Shown here in pieces: positions 18,016-26,533 of a DNA stretch of 64,000 bases. The notes below the pieces were generated by a model, which was not told where the DNA came from, did not search any database, and was given only the letters and a program-made list of their open reading frames with translations. The translations under genes were made by a program, and so were the position numbers. How positions within the stretch are numbered: the first letter of the stretch is position 1; every line of letters starts with the position of its first letter. Source of the DNA: Streptomyces sp. 1-11. GTDB lineage: Bacteria > Actinomycetota > Actinomycetes > Streptomycetales > Streptomycetaceae. The stretch covers positions 17,618 to 81,617 of the forward strand of contig NZ_BJTV01000024.1 of the NCBI RefSeq assembly GCF_007176755.1. The letters run 5' to 3'.

Positions 18016-18273
18016 GTGTGGGGGATCGTGTACGGCCGGCAGTCGGAGGCGGAAGCCGATGAGTCCGAGGACGACGAGGTGTTCGGCGACAGCCAGGACG
18101 ACGAGGAGCTCGAGCTCCTGACCGACGATGACGGCGCGCTGAATGTCTGGCCGGCTGAACCCGCACCACCGGGCGACTGCCCCCCCGGCCCGGTCCAGGA
18201 AGCCGGCGTGCCTGCACCGAGGCGTCCCGAGGTGACGGTCTACGACCCCTGCGAGGAGTCCCTGCGATGGTGA
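18016..18273 (+). CDS. hypothetical acidic protein, possibly a relic
   Basis: 85 residues, third-position GC-rich, not recognised. Residues 10-35 are strikingly acidic (EADESEDDEVFGDSQDDEE), the C-terminal half is Pro-rich. The stop overlaps the next frame (ATGGTGA at 18267), which suggests a coupled pair. No good ribosome binding site was found. The reverse strand is also open but has poorer codon bias. Confidence 0.4.
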   Translation: MWGIVYGRQSEAEADESEDDEVFGDSQDDEELELLTDDDGALNVWPAEPAPPGDCPPGPVQEAGVPAPRRPEVTVYDPCEESLRW

Positions 18274-18520
18274 GCCCGATCTCCCACGAGGCCGTCGGGT
18301 TCGCCCCGCCGGCTCCTGCGACCGTATGGCAAGGCTGGGACGCCTTCGTCCACCGGGCGCCGGCGCGCGACGCCGACGACCCCACCTGGGCCCAGACGGA
18401 GCGCGAGGACTACCACTCGCCGTCATGCGCACCCCGGCCGTGGACAGCGTCTTCACCGCCGTACGCCGGCCGGGAAGCTTCGGCGCCGGAGCCCGGGTTG
18501 AGCAGGCCGGTCAGCGGTGC
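18267..18520 (+). pseudogene. unknown gene, frameshifted
   Basis: It begins ATGGTGAGC, overlapping the previous stop. About 50 codons (from SPISHEAVGFAPPAPATVWQ to about REDYHS) have good coding bias. At about 18418 the bias moves to another frame (LAVMRTPAVDSVFTAVRR). No family is recognised. The pair with the acidic ORF may be a decayed insertion. Confidence 0.35.
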
Positions 18521-18704
18521 GCCGACGGCGAGGAAGAGGAAAGCACACGGCACGATAGCGGCGGAGGACATGCGCAGGCCGCTCTCCGACAGCAACAATC
18601 CGTTGATCACAGCGCTCCCAGCCGAGCTTGCAGGCGATGCCGAGGCAGTCCTGGCGGTGATGCCTGATCCAGTACGAGGGCCTGCAGTTGTCGGTAAGGG
18701 CGTT

Positions 18705-19133
18705 TCAGGTTTCGGGATGGGCCAGGCGGCCGAGCAGGGCTACCGCGTCGTCGAGGGGTACCGGTTGGAAGAACCGTGCGTCGGCGTGCTCGACTGCGGC
18801 AATCGCGCGGGGGGCCAGGTCGGCGCCGGTACCGGTGACGCGCAGTCGTTTGGCGCGGGTGTCGGCCGGGTCGACTTCTCGCTCGATGAGTCCTTTGTGT
18901 TCCAGGGTGCGCAGTACCTGGGAGGTCATCTTGACGTCGGTGCCGGCTTGGCGGGCGAGAGCCAGCTGGTTGGGATGCTCGCCCTGGGTGTTGAGCCACC
19001 AGGTACAAGCGAGCAGCACGAACTGCACGTGGGTGAGATCGAGCGGGGCCAGGGCTGTGGCGATGTCGCGCTGCCAGCGCAGAGTGGCGTGCCACAACAG
19101 GAACCCGGGGCTGTCGCCGGGGCTGAGGGTCAT
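18705..19133 (-). CDS. MarR family transcriptional regulator
   Basis: 142 residues. Winged helix at about 35-110: THVQFVLLACTWWL, NQLALARQAGTDVKMTSQVLRTLEHKGLIERE and a DPADTRAKRLRVT wing. Terminal helices form the dimer interface. Its ATG shares one base with the stop of the SRPBCC gene (TGATG), so the two are coupled in one transcript. The promoter at 19582-19610 carries a dyad that it probably binds. Confidence 0.9.
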   Translation of the reverse strand: MTLSPGDSPGFLLWHATLRWQRDIATALAPLDLTHVQFVLLACTWWLNTQGEHPNQLALARQAGTDVKMTSQVLRTLEHKGLIEREVDPADTRAKRLRVTGTGADLAPRAIAAVEHADARFFQPVPLDDAVALLGRLAHPET

Positions 19134-19549
19134 CAGCGAAGCGCCAGCTCGGCCAGCGAAGCCAGTGTCTCGGGCCAGTCGGCGGTGATTCCCGGGCCGA
19201 TCTGCGGGCCGGCCTCGTCGGCGCCGGTACCGGTGATCTCCATCCGGTACACCACGCGGATCCGGTCCTGGTCGATCCGGTCGATCCGGTGGACGGTGCG
19301 CAACAGCAGGCCGTCGAAGCGCGCCTCGTCGACGAACAATTCGTCTTCGACCACCTCAGCGATGCGCAGCAGGACCGCGTCGTCGCCGGGCGGGGTCATC
19401 GTGATCTGCGTGCCCGTCGCGAACGGGCCGTTCATCTCGATCTTCTCGATCTCGGCGTTCCAGGTGCCCCAGTTCTCGACGTCGGCCCAGAGCCGCCAGA
19501 TCGCCCTCGGGGTGGCACTGGTCTCGATGCTGTGCTCGTACTCCCACAT
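19133..19549 (-). CDS. SRPBCC (polyketide cyclase/START-like) protein
   Basis: 138 residues. The ATG at 19549 has an AAGGAG site. The sequence has the helix-grip pattern: WEYEHSIETSATPRAIWRLWADVENWGTWNAEIEKIEMNG at the start, GTQITMTPPG in the middle, a Glu/Asp-rich strand region, and a long C-terminal helix (DWPETLASLAELAL). These proteins have a hydrophobic ligand cavity. In Streptomyces, MarR-coupled members are common and of unknown function. First gene of a two-gene operon with the MarR regulator. Confidence 0.85.
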   Translation of the reverse strand: MWEYEHSIETSATPRAIWRLWADVENWGTWNAEIEKIEMNGPFATGTQITMTPPGDDAVLLRIAEVVEDELFVDEARFDGLLLRTVHRIDRIDQDRIRVVYRMEITGTGADEAGPQIGPGITADWPETLASLAELALR

Positions 19550-19581
19550 GAATGATCTCCTTCCCTTGATGATCCATCCAT

Positions 19582-19610
19582 AGATTATCTGCGCGCGGAC
19601 TATCTGTCCA
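19582..19610 (-). promoter_or_regulatory. promoter with overlapping dyad for the SRPBCC-marR operon
   Basis: On the minus strand -35 TGGACA (19610-19605) and -10 TAATCT (19587-19582) are separated by exactly 17 bases, a vegetative sigma-factor promoter. An imperfect dyad, AGAT...ATCT at 19582-19605 with 9 of 12 positions paired, covers the spacer and the -10. This is the expected place for MarR autorepression. Confidence 0.6.
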
Positions 19611-19752
19611 TTGGTGCATGGAGCCCATCCCGCGGTGCCGCAGTCGCCCACCCGACTCACTGCCCGCCCGCGCCACCCAGAGGGTCCCACCTCACGCATG
19701 AGGCTCCGCCTCGCCACCCAGGCATCCGCCTGCAACGTGAAAGGCATGGCTC

Positions 19753-20058
19753 ATGACCTGGACTCTGCCGGAGCCGACGCTCGCCGCCCCCGGGTCCGAT
19801 CCGGCCTTGCCCCCGGGCTGGGCGGCGGAGCCGAAGTGGGACGGCTTCCGCGCGGCCATCTGCATCGACGCGGACACCGTCATGCTGCGCTCGCGCCGCG
19901 GCACCCAGATGGGCCCGGCGTTCCCGGAGATCGTGGTGGGCACCGCGCAACTGCCGGACAAGTCAGCCCTGGACGGCGAACTGATCGTGTGGGGCTGGGA
20001 GCAGGGTGCAGCCCAGTGCGCGTGGGATGGCCCCACGGCCCGCGAGCCAGGGCCCTGA
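19753..20058 (+). pseudogene. ATP-dependent DNA ligase, truncated to the N-terminus
   Basis: The first about 80 residues match the start of a bacterial ATP-dependent ligase: PGWAAEPKWDGFRAAI carries the adenylated Lys in KWDG (motif I). SRRGTQMGPAFPEI and LDGELIVW follow (motif III area). After VW the reading loses resemblance and stops at residue 101. Intact relatives have 300-350 residues. Motifs IIIa to V and the OB domain are missing, so it should be inactive. Divergent from the SRPBCC-marR operon. Confidence 0.75.
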
Positions 20059-20088
20059 GCCTCGGAAGGCCTGCGTGCTCGAGCCCGG

Positions 20089-20694
20089 CTAGTAACTGTC
20101 GTAGCTGGGCTCGCCGTGCGGCCGGTAGACGCCGACGATGGTGCCGCCCTTCGTCGTCGAGACGCTGACCGGCTCCAGCGCAGTGGGGATCGCTCCGTCG
20201 GCGAACAACCGCTTGCCGGTGCCGATGATCACCGGATGGATGGTCAGCCGGTACTCGTCGACAAGGCCGTGCTGCATGAGGGTCTGGGCGAGATCACCGC
20301 TGCCGACGACATTGATGTTGCCGCCGTCGGACTCCTTCAGCTTGCGCACGGCATCGACGATGTCCCCCTTCAGCAGCGTGGAGTTCTGCCACTCGACGGA
20401 CGTCAGGCTCCGAGACGCCACGTACTTGTGCATGCTGTTCATCCGACTGGTGAACGGGTTGCCGGGATCGGCGGTCGGCCAGTACGACGCGAAGATCTCG
20501 TACGTCTTGCGGCCGAGCAGCATCGCGTCGGAGTGCTCGTACCACCCGGCGACGGCCCTGCCGACTTCGTCGTCAGACACCGGTTTCTGCCAACCGCCGT
20601 GCTGGAAGCCGCTCTCAGCATCCTCATCCGAAGCGCCTGGCGCCTGCATGACGCCGTCCAGCGTCAGGAACGTGCAAACGATGATCTCGCGCAT
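20089..20694 (-). CDS. dihydrofolate reductase/RibD C-terminal family protein
   Basis: 201 residues. It starts MREIIVCTFLTLDGVMQAPG, the first strand of the RibD_C fold. LLGRKTYEIFASYWP and HKYVASRSL are the family's cofactor-side motifs, with VVGSGDLAQTLMQHGLVDEYRLTIHPVI near the C-terminus. RibD-like domains use NADPH. Members of this YyaP/YwjB-like group are widespread as stand-alone oxidoreductases of unknown substrate. Cytoplasmic. No operon partner. Confidence 0.85.
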   Translation of the reverse strand: MREIIVCTFLTLDGVMQAPGASDEDAESGFQHGGWQKPVSDDEVGRAVAGWYEHSDAMLLGRKTYEIFASYWPTADPGNPFTSRMNSMHKYVASRSLTSVEWQNSTLLKGDIVDAVRKLKESDGGNINVVGSGDLAQTLMQHGLVDEYRLTIHPVIIGTGKRLFADGAIPTALEPVSVSTTKGGTIVGVYRPHGEPSYDSY

Positions 20695-21002
20695 GGTGCG
20701 CTCCCTTCGTCGACGTGGGTAGACCGCGCACCCGCCCAGAACTCATCGCCGGTTCCGCCCCACCGGGCGCGCGGGGGCGGGCTGCCGGGCGATTGTGCGG
20801 GCGGGCGGTCCGGACCAGGGGTGATGAGGGGCTGTGCCTGGCCGGTGGTGTGGTGGGGGCGGTGTCGATCCACTGCGCGGTGGAGGCGGCCGCACGGGCG
20901 GCCGCCTCCGGGATCGCCCGGCACCGGTAGGTGCCCGGTGCGAGCTGCGTTGTCACAGCAGGCTTGCCACAGTCGCGGCCTGCCCGGCAACCGTGGGGAC
21001 GG
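20695..21002. other. intergenic, no gene seen
   Basis: About 310 GC-rich bases between two minus-strand genes. No coding bias, hairpin or repeat stands out. It holds the promoter of the RibD-like gene. Confidence 0.4.
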
Positions 21003-21779
21003 TCAGGCCGCCGGCGCGAATGCGGTGAGGGCGTCGACGAGGTCGGCCGGGGCTTCCAGCGGGATCAGGTGACCGGTGTGGGGAACCACCACGAAGTCGG
21101 GGTGGGAGAGGTAGGGCACCAGGTTGTCGCGGAGCACGCCGACGGGCTCCACCTGGTCGTGTTCTCCGGCGACGACGAGAACGGGCACGCTGACCATGCG
21201 CGTGTGTTCGGTGATGTCGTGCGCGATGCCGTGCAGCGGCCACTCGGTGCGGGCGGCGTCGGCGACGGTCCGCGAGTCGGTCACGATCTGCGCCTTGACC
21301 GGCTCGGGAAGCTCGGTCGCGGTGAGGACGTGATCCCGTGCCCCGGCCACGGACTCGGCGGAGTCGTAGGCGTGCGACAGGGCTTCCTGGTACTCGGGAG
21401 TGATCTGTGCGGCAGGCTTCGCCGGGCCGGAGCCGACGAGAACCATGCCGCGCAGGCCGGCGGGCCGGGTGGCCGCGACCAGTTGTGCGACCTTGCCGCC
21501 CATCGAATGCCCCACCAGGACGTAGTCGGTGACCCCCGCGTCCGCGAGCACGGCGAGCGTGTCGTCGGCGAGCTGACCGAGCGTGTAGGGACCGGGCAGA
21601 GCGCTCGACCGGCTCCACCCGCGGAAGTCCACCGTGAGCACGTCACGGCCCGCCAGGCGGTCGACGACGAGGTCCCAGGTGCGGGCGGAACCACCCCAGT
21701 AGTGCAGGAACACCAGAGTCGGTCCGGTCCCCGTGCGATGGTCGTAAGTGGGCAGTAGCGTCTGCTGCGTCGTGTCCAT
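21003..21779 (-). CDS. alpha/beta hydrolase
   Basis: 258 residues. FLHYWGGSARTWD provides the oxyanion-hole region, GHSMGG the nucleophile elbow with Ser92, AGEHDQV the acid, and HTGHLIP the His. The first ATG is used. It is divergent from an AraC regulator, with 112 bases between them holding an inverted repeat, so the regulator probably controls it. Ester, lactone or haloperoxidase-type chemistry cannot be told apart. Confidence 0.87.
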   Translation of the reverse strand: MDTTQQTLLPTYDHRTGTGPTLVFLHYWGGSARTWDLVVDRLAGRDVLTVDFRGWSRSSALPGPYTLGQLADDTLAVLADAGVTDYVLVGHSMGGKVAQLVAATRPAGLRGMVLVGSGPAKPAAQITPEYQEALSHAYDSAESVAGARDHVLTATELPEPVKAQIVTDSRTVADAARTEWPLHGIAHDITEHTRMVSVPVLVVAGEHDQVEPVGVLRDNLVPYLSHPDFVVVPHTGHLIPLEAPADLVDALTAFAPAA

Positions 21780-21811
21780 GATGGCTCTTCCGGTCGATGC
21801 TCTGGGTCATT

Positions 21812-21853
21812 TGCCCCGTGCGTTCATTGAAACTTCTGCACCCGGACGGGGCA
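21812..21853. promoter_or_regulatory. inverted repeat in hydrolase/araC gap
   Basis: TGCCCCGT at 21812-21819 and its exact complement ACGGGGCA at 21846-21853, spaced by 26 bases, lie between the divergent starts. This is a candidate site for the adjacent AraC protein. The arms are short, so chance is possible. Confidence 0.4.
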
Positions 21854-21891
21854 TTGGCGTGACTGGTCTCCCGATGGCTAAAACTGGACAC

Positions 21892-22719
21892 ATGAGTGTG
21901 ATCCGGCAGATGACCTACCAGCCCGCGGGACGTCCCGCCGCCTCGGTCGAGACGATGACGTTCGGCCGCCTTCGCGAGCTGAACGACGGCAACACGCAGC
22001 GCGCCGACTTCCACGTCCTTGCCGTCATCGACGCCGGACCCGGCTCAGTCGCCGTCGATTTCCACCGCCACCCGCTTCAAGACCGGTCCGCGGTGTGGAT
22101 TCCACCCGGCGCGGTGCACCGGTGGGATGACATCGCCGACGTGGCAGGGCACCTCGTGCTGTTCGTGCCGACCGCGCCGGTCACCCACGCCACCCGAGAA
22201 CTGGCCGCCTTCCCTGACCCGGCCGCGCACTGGATCATCCCCGACGCCGACTGGCCCTTCGTCGACACGGCGCGCAGCCATCTCCTCCTCGAAGCATCCG
22301 CCCCGCCCAGTGACTCCCGGACAGAGCTGCCCGAAATCCTGCTCTCCGCGCTCATCACCCGGCTGCACCCGCCGCACGCCGAAGCACGGCTCACCCCTCA
22401 GGTGTTCCGGTTGTTCCGCTCCAGCGTCGAAGCGCACTTCCGGCAGCACCACGACGCCGGCTACTACGCCCGTGCGCTGGGATACGCGCCCCGCACCCTC
22501 TCACGAGCGGTGCAGCAGGCCACCGGCCGCACCGCGAAGGCGTACATCGTCGAACGGATCGTCCTGGAGGCCAAACGGCTCCTCGCACACGACCGCCTCA
22601 CCGCAGCCCGCTGCGCCGACGTACTCGGCTTCCCCGACGCGTCCAACTTCTCGGTGTTCTTCCGCAAGGCGACAGGCATGCGCCCGGGCGCGTGGCAGGC
22701 GACGGCGGCCGCCGAGTGA
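21892..22719 (+). CDS. AraC family transcriptional regulator
   Basis: 275 residues from ATG 21892; ATG 21874 is an in-frame alternative and neither has a strong ribosome binding site. The N-terminal half is a cupin-like sensor (VAVDFHRHPLQDRSAVWIPPGAVHRWD). The C-terminal half holds two HTH motifs: YYARALGYAPRTLSRAVQQATGRTAKAYI and RCADVLGFPDASNFSVFFRKATGMRPGAW. Divergent from the alpha/beta hydrolase and its likely regulator. Confidence 0.88.
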   Translation: MSVIRQMTYQPAGRPAASVETMTFGRLRELNDGNTQRADFHVLAVIDAGPGSVAVDFHRHPLQDRSAVWIPPGAVHRWDDIADVAGHLVLFVPTAPVTHATRELAAFPDPAAHWIIPDADWPFVDTARSHLLLEASAPPSDSRTELPEILLSALITRLHPPHAEARLTPQVFRLFRSSVEAHFRQHHDAGYYARALGYAPRTLSRAVQQATGRTAKAYIVERIVLEAKRLLAHDRLTAARCADVLGFPDASNFSVFFRKATGMRPGAWQATAAAE

Positions 22720-22768
22720 GGGCGTCGGCAGCAAGGCGGTCGGCGGAGGCGGCTGGTGTCCGCGGCCG

Positions 22769-24046
22769 TCAACCGGTCGGGCTGTCCGAGGGCTGGGGCT
22801 TGCCGAGCATCTGGCAGGTCGCGGCTTCGACGAGGGCCTTGTTCGTGGTGGCGGCCTTCTTTTCCTTGATGCCGAAGTTCGTCATGGTGAAGACCGTGAC
22901 GCTACGGGTGCCGGTGGCGTCGGTGTAGATCTCACTGGAGTAGCCGGGCAGGCCGCCGGTGTGGCCCCAGACCGTGCCGCAGGGCGTGTCCACCTTCATC
23001 AGGCCCAGACCGTAACCTCCGCCTTCCTCGGGGGCGTCCACGGTGGTGCGCATCTGCTTCATCTGGGCCTCGGGCAGCAACCGGCCGGACATGAGCGCGG
23101 TGAGGAAGCGCTGCCAGTCCTGAGCGGTGGAGACCATACCGCCTGCCGCCCACGACCAGCTCGGGTCGATGGCGGAGGTGTCGACGTTGTCCCCGGGGCG
23201 TTCGGGCCCGGCGAATCCGACGTCCTCGGGCAGGTCCACGGTCCCGGAAAGGAGGGCCTTCAGGCGCTTGGCGTCCGGCTCGTAGCCGGTCGCGTGGCGT
23301 TTCCCGGCGGGCCAGGCCGCGTTCGTGGCCAGGAACGAGTCCTTCATGCCGAGCGGCCTGGTGATCTTCTGCTCGATCAGCTCGGCCAGACTGCTCCCGG
23401 TGGCCTTCTCGAGGATCAGCCCGAGAGCCTCGTAATTGGCGTTGCTGTAGGAGTACGTCTTGCCGGGCTCGGTCGGCGGGTCCTGCTCAGGGGTGATGGC
23501 GAGCAGTTCCTGCGGCGTCCAGGTGCGCTGCTCCTGGCCGGTGAGGGAGGGCAGGAACTGGGGCGTCAGCAGGAAGTCGCCCAGGCCGCTGGTGTGGTTG
23601 AGCAGCATCCGTACGGTGATGTGTTCGCCGCCCTTGACCAGGCCTGGCAGCCACTTCTCGACCGTGTCGTCGAGGCCGATCCTCTTCTCGGCGACCTGTT
23701 GCAGGACGAGGGTCGCGGTGACCGTCTTGGTGTTGGACCCGACTCGGAACCGGTCGCCGGCTGCGAGGCTGTGGTCGTCCTTGGTCCAGGCGGCCTGCTT
23801 GGCGATCTCGACGGGCTTCCCGTCGCCGGAGTCGACCCGGACGATGACGCCCAGGGAGCCGGTGTCTGCCGCCTGCTGCGCGAGGCGGGCCAGCCGCGCG
23901 TCGGCCGCCGGGCTCGCCGCGCTCTGCCCGGCCGCCGGTTCGGCCTCCGAGCAGTTCGCGAGCGCCGCGCCCAGGCAGGTCGTCAAGGCGATGGTCAGCG
24001 CTGCGCGGCGGATTCGGTGGCGGCGGGACAGTGGGGGTGCGGACAT
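22769..24046 (-). CDS. secreted serine hydrolase, class C beta-lactamase / D-alanyl-D-alanine carboxypeptidase family
   Basis: 425 residues. The ATG at 24046 has a GAAGGGA site. A signal sequence covers residues 1-31 and ends in ALANCSEAE; the Cys may be lipidated, although Asn at -1 is unusual. Catalytic motifs: Ser104-Asn-Thr-Lys107 (SxxK), Tyr190-Ser-Asn192 (YxN) and His352-Thr-Gly354. LLNHTSGLGDF follows the first motif as in D-aminopeptidases. It acts outside the membrane, on peptidoglycan peptides or as an esterase. A NarL-type two-component system lies just upstream on the same strand and may respond to envelope state. Confidence 0.88.
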   Translation of the reverse strand: MSAPPLSRRHRIRRAALTIALTTCLGAALANCSEAEPAAGQSAASPAADARLARLAQQAADTGSLGVIVRVDSGDGKPVEIAKQAAWTKDDHSLAAGDRFRVGSNTKTVTATLVLQQVAEKRIGLDDTVEKWLPGLVKGGEHITVRMLLNHTSGLGDFLLTPQFLPSLTGQEQRTWTPQELLAITPEQDPPTEPGKTYSYSNANYEALGLILEKATGSSLAELIEQKITRPLGMKDSFLATNAAWPAGKRHATGYEPDAKRLKALLSGTVDLPEDVGFAGPERPGDNVDTSAIDPSWSWAAGGMVSTAQDWQRFLTALMSGRLLPEAQMKQMRTTVDAPEEGGGYGLGLMKVDTPCGTVWGHTGGLPGYSSEIYTDATGTRSVTVFTMTNFGIKEKKAATTNKALVEAATCQMLGKPQPSDSPTG

Positions 24047-24270
24047 GGCGGTTCCCTTCGGCGCGTGACGATGTGCTGCGTGCGTCGAGGGACCGGGCGA
24101 TCGCCTGATGAGCGGCCGTTCGGCGGGTCCCGCGCACACCATCCATTCAGTCAGTGGCGCGCCGCTGGTACATCGCTCGATGGCGGGCTTCCCACCGGCG
24201 CGGGGTCACTCCAAGGAGCGACCCCGCGGGGCACGGCGCCCCGCCGGCCCGTCCTGCGGCCGAGGGCGGG

Positions 24271-24936
24271 TCAGGACAGGGTGTTCCTGGCCAGCACCGC
24301 CGCCTGTGCCCGGCTCTGGCAGCCGGTCTTCGTGAGCACGCGGCTGACGTGCGTCTTGACCGTGTGCAGGCTCACCACGAGCCGGTCGGCGATCTCGGCG
24401 TTGCTCAGCCCGTCCCGGATCAGACGCAGCACGTCGACCTCCCGCTGGGTGAGGTCTCTCAGCCGGGCCAGGTCATGGTCGCTGGGCTGGCGCCGGCCGC
24501 TGAGGTGGCCCTGGATGATCCGCTGGGTCACCGCGGGGCTCAGCGCGCTGTGCCCGGCAGCCGCGGCACGCACGGCCGCAGCCAGCTCTTCGTACGAACT
24601 GTTCTTCAGCAGGAAGCCGGAGGCCCCGGCCGTCAGCGCATCGTCGACGTAGGCGTCCAGGTCGAACGTGGTCAGCATGAGCGCCCGGCTGCGCCCCGGC
24701 CCGAGCAGGCCCCGGCGGCCCAGCTCGGCCAGCGCCCACAGGCCGTCGCGGCGCGGCATCCGGATGTCCATCACCAGCACGTCCGGCCGCAGCCGCGCAC
24801 ACACCTCGACGGCTTCCTCACCGTCGTTCGCGGTGCCCGCCACGGTGATGTCCGCCTGACTGTCCAGGATCACGCTCAGCCCGGTGCGGATGACCGGCTC
24901 GTCGTCCACGACGAGCACGCTGATCTGCTCAGGCAT
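24271..24936 (-). CDS. NarL/LuxR family response regulator
   Basis: 221 residues. ATG 24936 (MPEQISVLVVDDEPVI) overlaps the kinase stop by eight bases (ATGCCTGA), giving coupled translation. Receiver: VDDE, phospho-acceptor Asp in VLVMDIRMPRRDG, LMLTTFD and FLLKNSS. LuxR HTH: LTQREVDVLRLIRDGLSNAEIADRL, with HTVKTHVSRVLTKTG as recognition helix. Confidence 0.93.
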   Translation of the reverse strand: MPEQISVLVVDDEPVIRTGLSVILDSQADITVAGTANDGEEAVEVCARLRPDVLVMDIRMPRRDGLWALAELGRRGLLGPGRSRALMLTTFDLDAYVDDALTAGASGFLLKNSSYEELAAAVRAAAAGHSALSPAVTQRIIQGHLSGRRQPSDHDLARLRDLTQREVDVLRLIRDGLSNAEIADRLVVSLHTVKTHVSRVLTKTGCQSRAQAAVLARNTLS

Positions 24937-26122
24937 CCGCACGCTCCCACGGCATCGTCGCCGCGACGCGGAAGCCGCCGTCACCGGTGGGGCCCGCGGT
25001 GAGTTCGCCGTCCAGCGCGCCCACCCGCTCCTCCATGCTGACCAGGCCGAGCCCGATGCCCGCGCAGGCCGCGGCCTGCCGCACGCCGCGGCCGTTCACG
25101 ATCTCACACCGCAGCTCTCCGCCGTCTTCGCCGCGGACGGTCACCTGGACGGGCGCTCCGGGCGCGTGCCGGCGGGCGTTGACCAGTGCCTCCTGCACGA
25201 CGCGGTACACCGCCAGCTGGACCGGCCCCGGCACGGACTGCGGCGCGACGTCCGTCGTCAGCTCGACCGTTCCGCCCGCGGCACGGTGGCCGTCCAGCAA
25301 CGCGTCCAGCTCACCGAGGTCCGGCACGGGCTGGAGCGGGACGGCGTCCGCGGGGTCGCGCAGCATCCGCAGCAGGTCACGCAGCTCGCCGCTGCTCTGC
25401 CGGCCCGCCGCCGCAAGGCCGTCGATCTGGGCACGGGCCCAGTCGGGCAGTTCGCCGCCTCGGGCCCGCAGCGTCTCCGCATGCACGACGAGCAGGGTCA
25501 GCGAGTGCGCGACCACGTCGTGCATCTCACCCGCGATCCTCGTCCGCTCGCGTTGCGTGGCCTGTGCCGCCTCCAGGGCCTGTGCCCGGCGCGCGTCGGC
25601 CGCCCTCCGCTCGGCCGCGGCCAGCAGTTCCTGCCGGGTGCGCGCGGCGAACCCCATCACCCAGGCCAGCGGCATCGGGGCCAGCACGGCAAGGACGTCC
25701 AGGCCGCCCTGGAAGTCGCCGGAGTCGGTCGTCATCCGGTTCAGCCACAGACCGGCCACGCTCAGCATGCTGACGCCGAGAACCGCCGACACGGTCCGCC
25801 GCCAGCTCACGCCGTGGTGGCCCAGGTTGTAGAGCAGCACCGCCAGCGGCAGGAAGACCAGGGGTGACAGCTTGGCCCCCTCGCCCGCGCTCCCCACCAG
25901 CGCCGCCAGAAGAGCCCCGAAACCCACGACGAAGGCGGTGGCCGGCAGCCGCCGGCGCAGCAGCACAACCACCACGCCCACCGCCTCGTACGCCATCAGC
26001 GACACCCAGGCCGGCCCGGAGGTGTCCACGTACGGCTGCGACAGCAGCGCCGGCACAAACGTCAGTACGACCAGCCCGGCATCGGCACCCCAGCCGGGCC
26101 ACCTGCCGTCCCTCACTCTCAT
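24929..26122 (-). CDS. sensor histidine kinase, NarL-partner type
   Basis: 397 residues from ATG 26122; a longer open frame exists but adds Arg-rich non-membrane sequence. Five to six hydrophobic helices fill residues about 12-155. A coiled linker (ARTRQELLAAAERRAADARRAQ) leads to the His of AGEMHDVVAHSLTLLVVHAE. N box VQEALVNARRHA and G box GIGLGLVSMEERVGALDG form the ATPase domain. Signal unknown; the target may be the adjacent serine hydrolase. Confidence 0.92.
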   Translation of the reverse strand: MRVRDGRWPGWGADAGLVVLTFVPALLSQPYVDTSGPAWVSLMAYEAVGVVVVLLRRRLPATAFVVGFGALLAALVGSAGEGAKLSPLVFLPLAVLLYNLGHHGVSWRRTVSAVLGVSMLSVAGLWLNRMTTDSGDFQGGLDVLAVLAPMPLAWVMGFAARTRQELLAAAERRAADARRAQALEAAQATQRERTRIAGEMHDVVAHSLTLLVVHAETLRARGGELPDWARAQIDGLAAAGRQSSGELRDLLRMLRDPADAVPLQPVPDLGELDALLDGHRAAGGTVELTTDVAPQSVPGPVQLAVYRVVQEALVNARRHAPGAPVQVTVRGEDGGELRCEIVNGRGVRQAAACAGIGLGLVSMEERVGALDGELTAGPTGDGGFRVAATMPWERADA

Positions 26123-26533
26123 CCGTCCGACACTACGACCTCGCACACAGGTCTTCGTCACTCCAAAGAGCCACTTCGCGTCACCTCCCGTGCGGAGAAC
26201 TGGCTCATCACCGGCGTCGGCACGGGCCTCGGACGCCGTGATGTCACCGCAGCGGTTGACCCTGACACGGGGTCACGATCCCCGGTATCCCGCGGCGGCC
26301 AGGGACGACCACTGGTCCTGTGCCCTGGACTGGACTCGGCGCAGGCCGACCTGCACGACCTGGCCGAGCTTCTTCGACGCGCGTTTCTGAGTGACCTCGC
26401 CGCCGTGCTCGCGAAGCTCGACCTGCCCTCGGCACCCGTGCTCGTGGGCGCCGTGGCATTCGGCGCCCGTCCGCTGTGCGGGTCTCACCTTCCGGCGGGC
26501 CGGCACCGTGCGGCGACAAGGGCCGGTCTCTGG
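26123..26533. other. intergenic, possible short relic
   Basis: About 410 bases between the kinase start and the end of the TetR gene. A plus-strand stretch at about 26330-26470 has mild coding bias (DLHDLAELLRRAFLSDLAAV) but no start, stop context or family match. Nothing else was found. Confidence 0.35.

Noticed and set aside
16718..18385. A 555-residue version of the amidinotransferase
   Set aside because: The extra N-terminal 180 residues are Arg/Pro-rich with no coding bias; family length and start context support 17845.
22019..24652. An 877-codon plus-strand open frame running through AraC and the serine hydrolase
   Set aside because: Shadow frame crossing two real genes on different strands; no domain visible.
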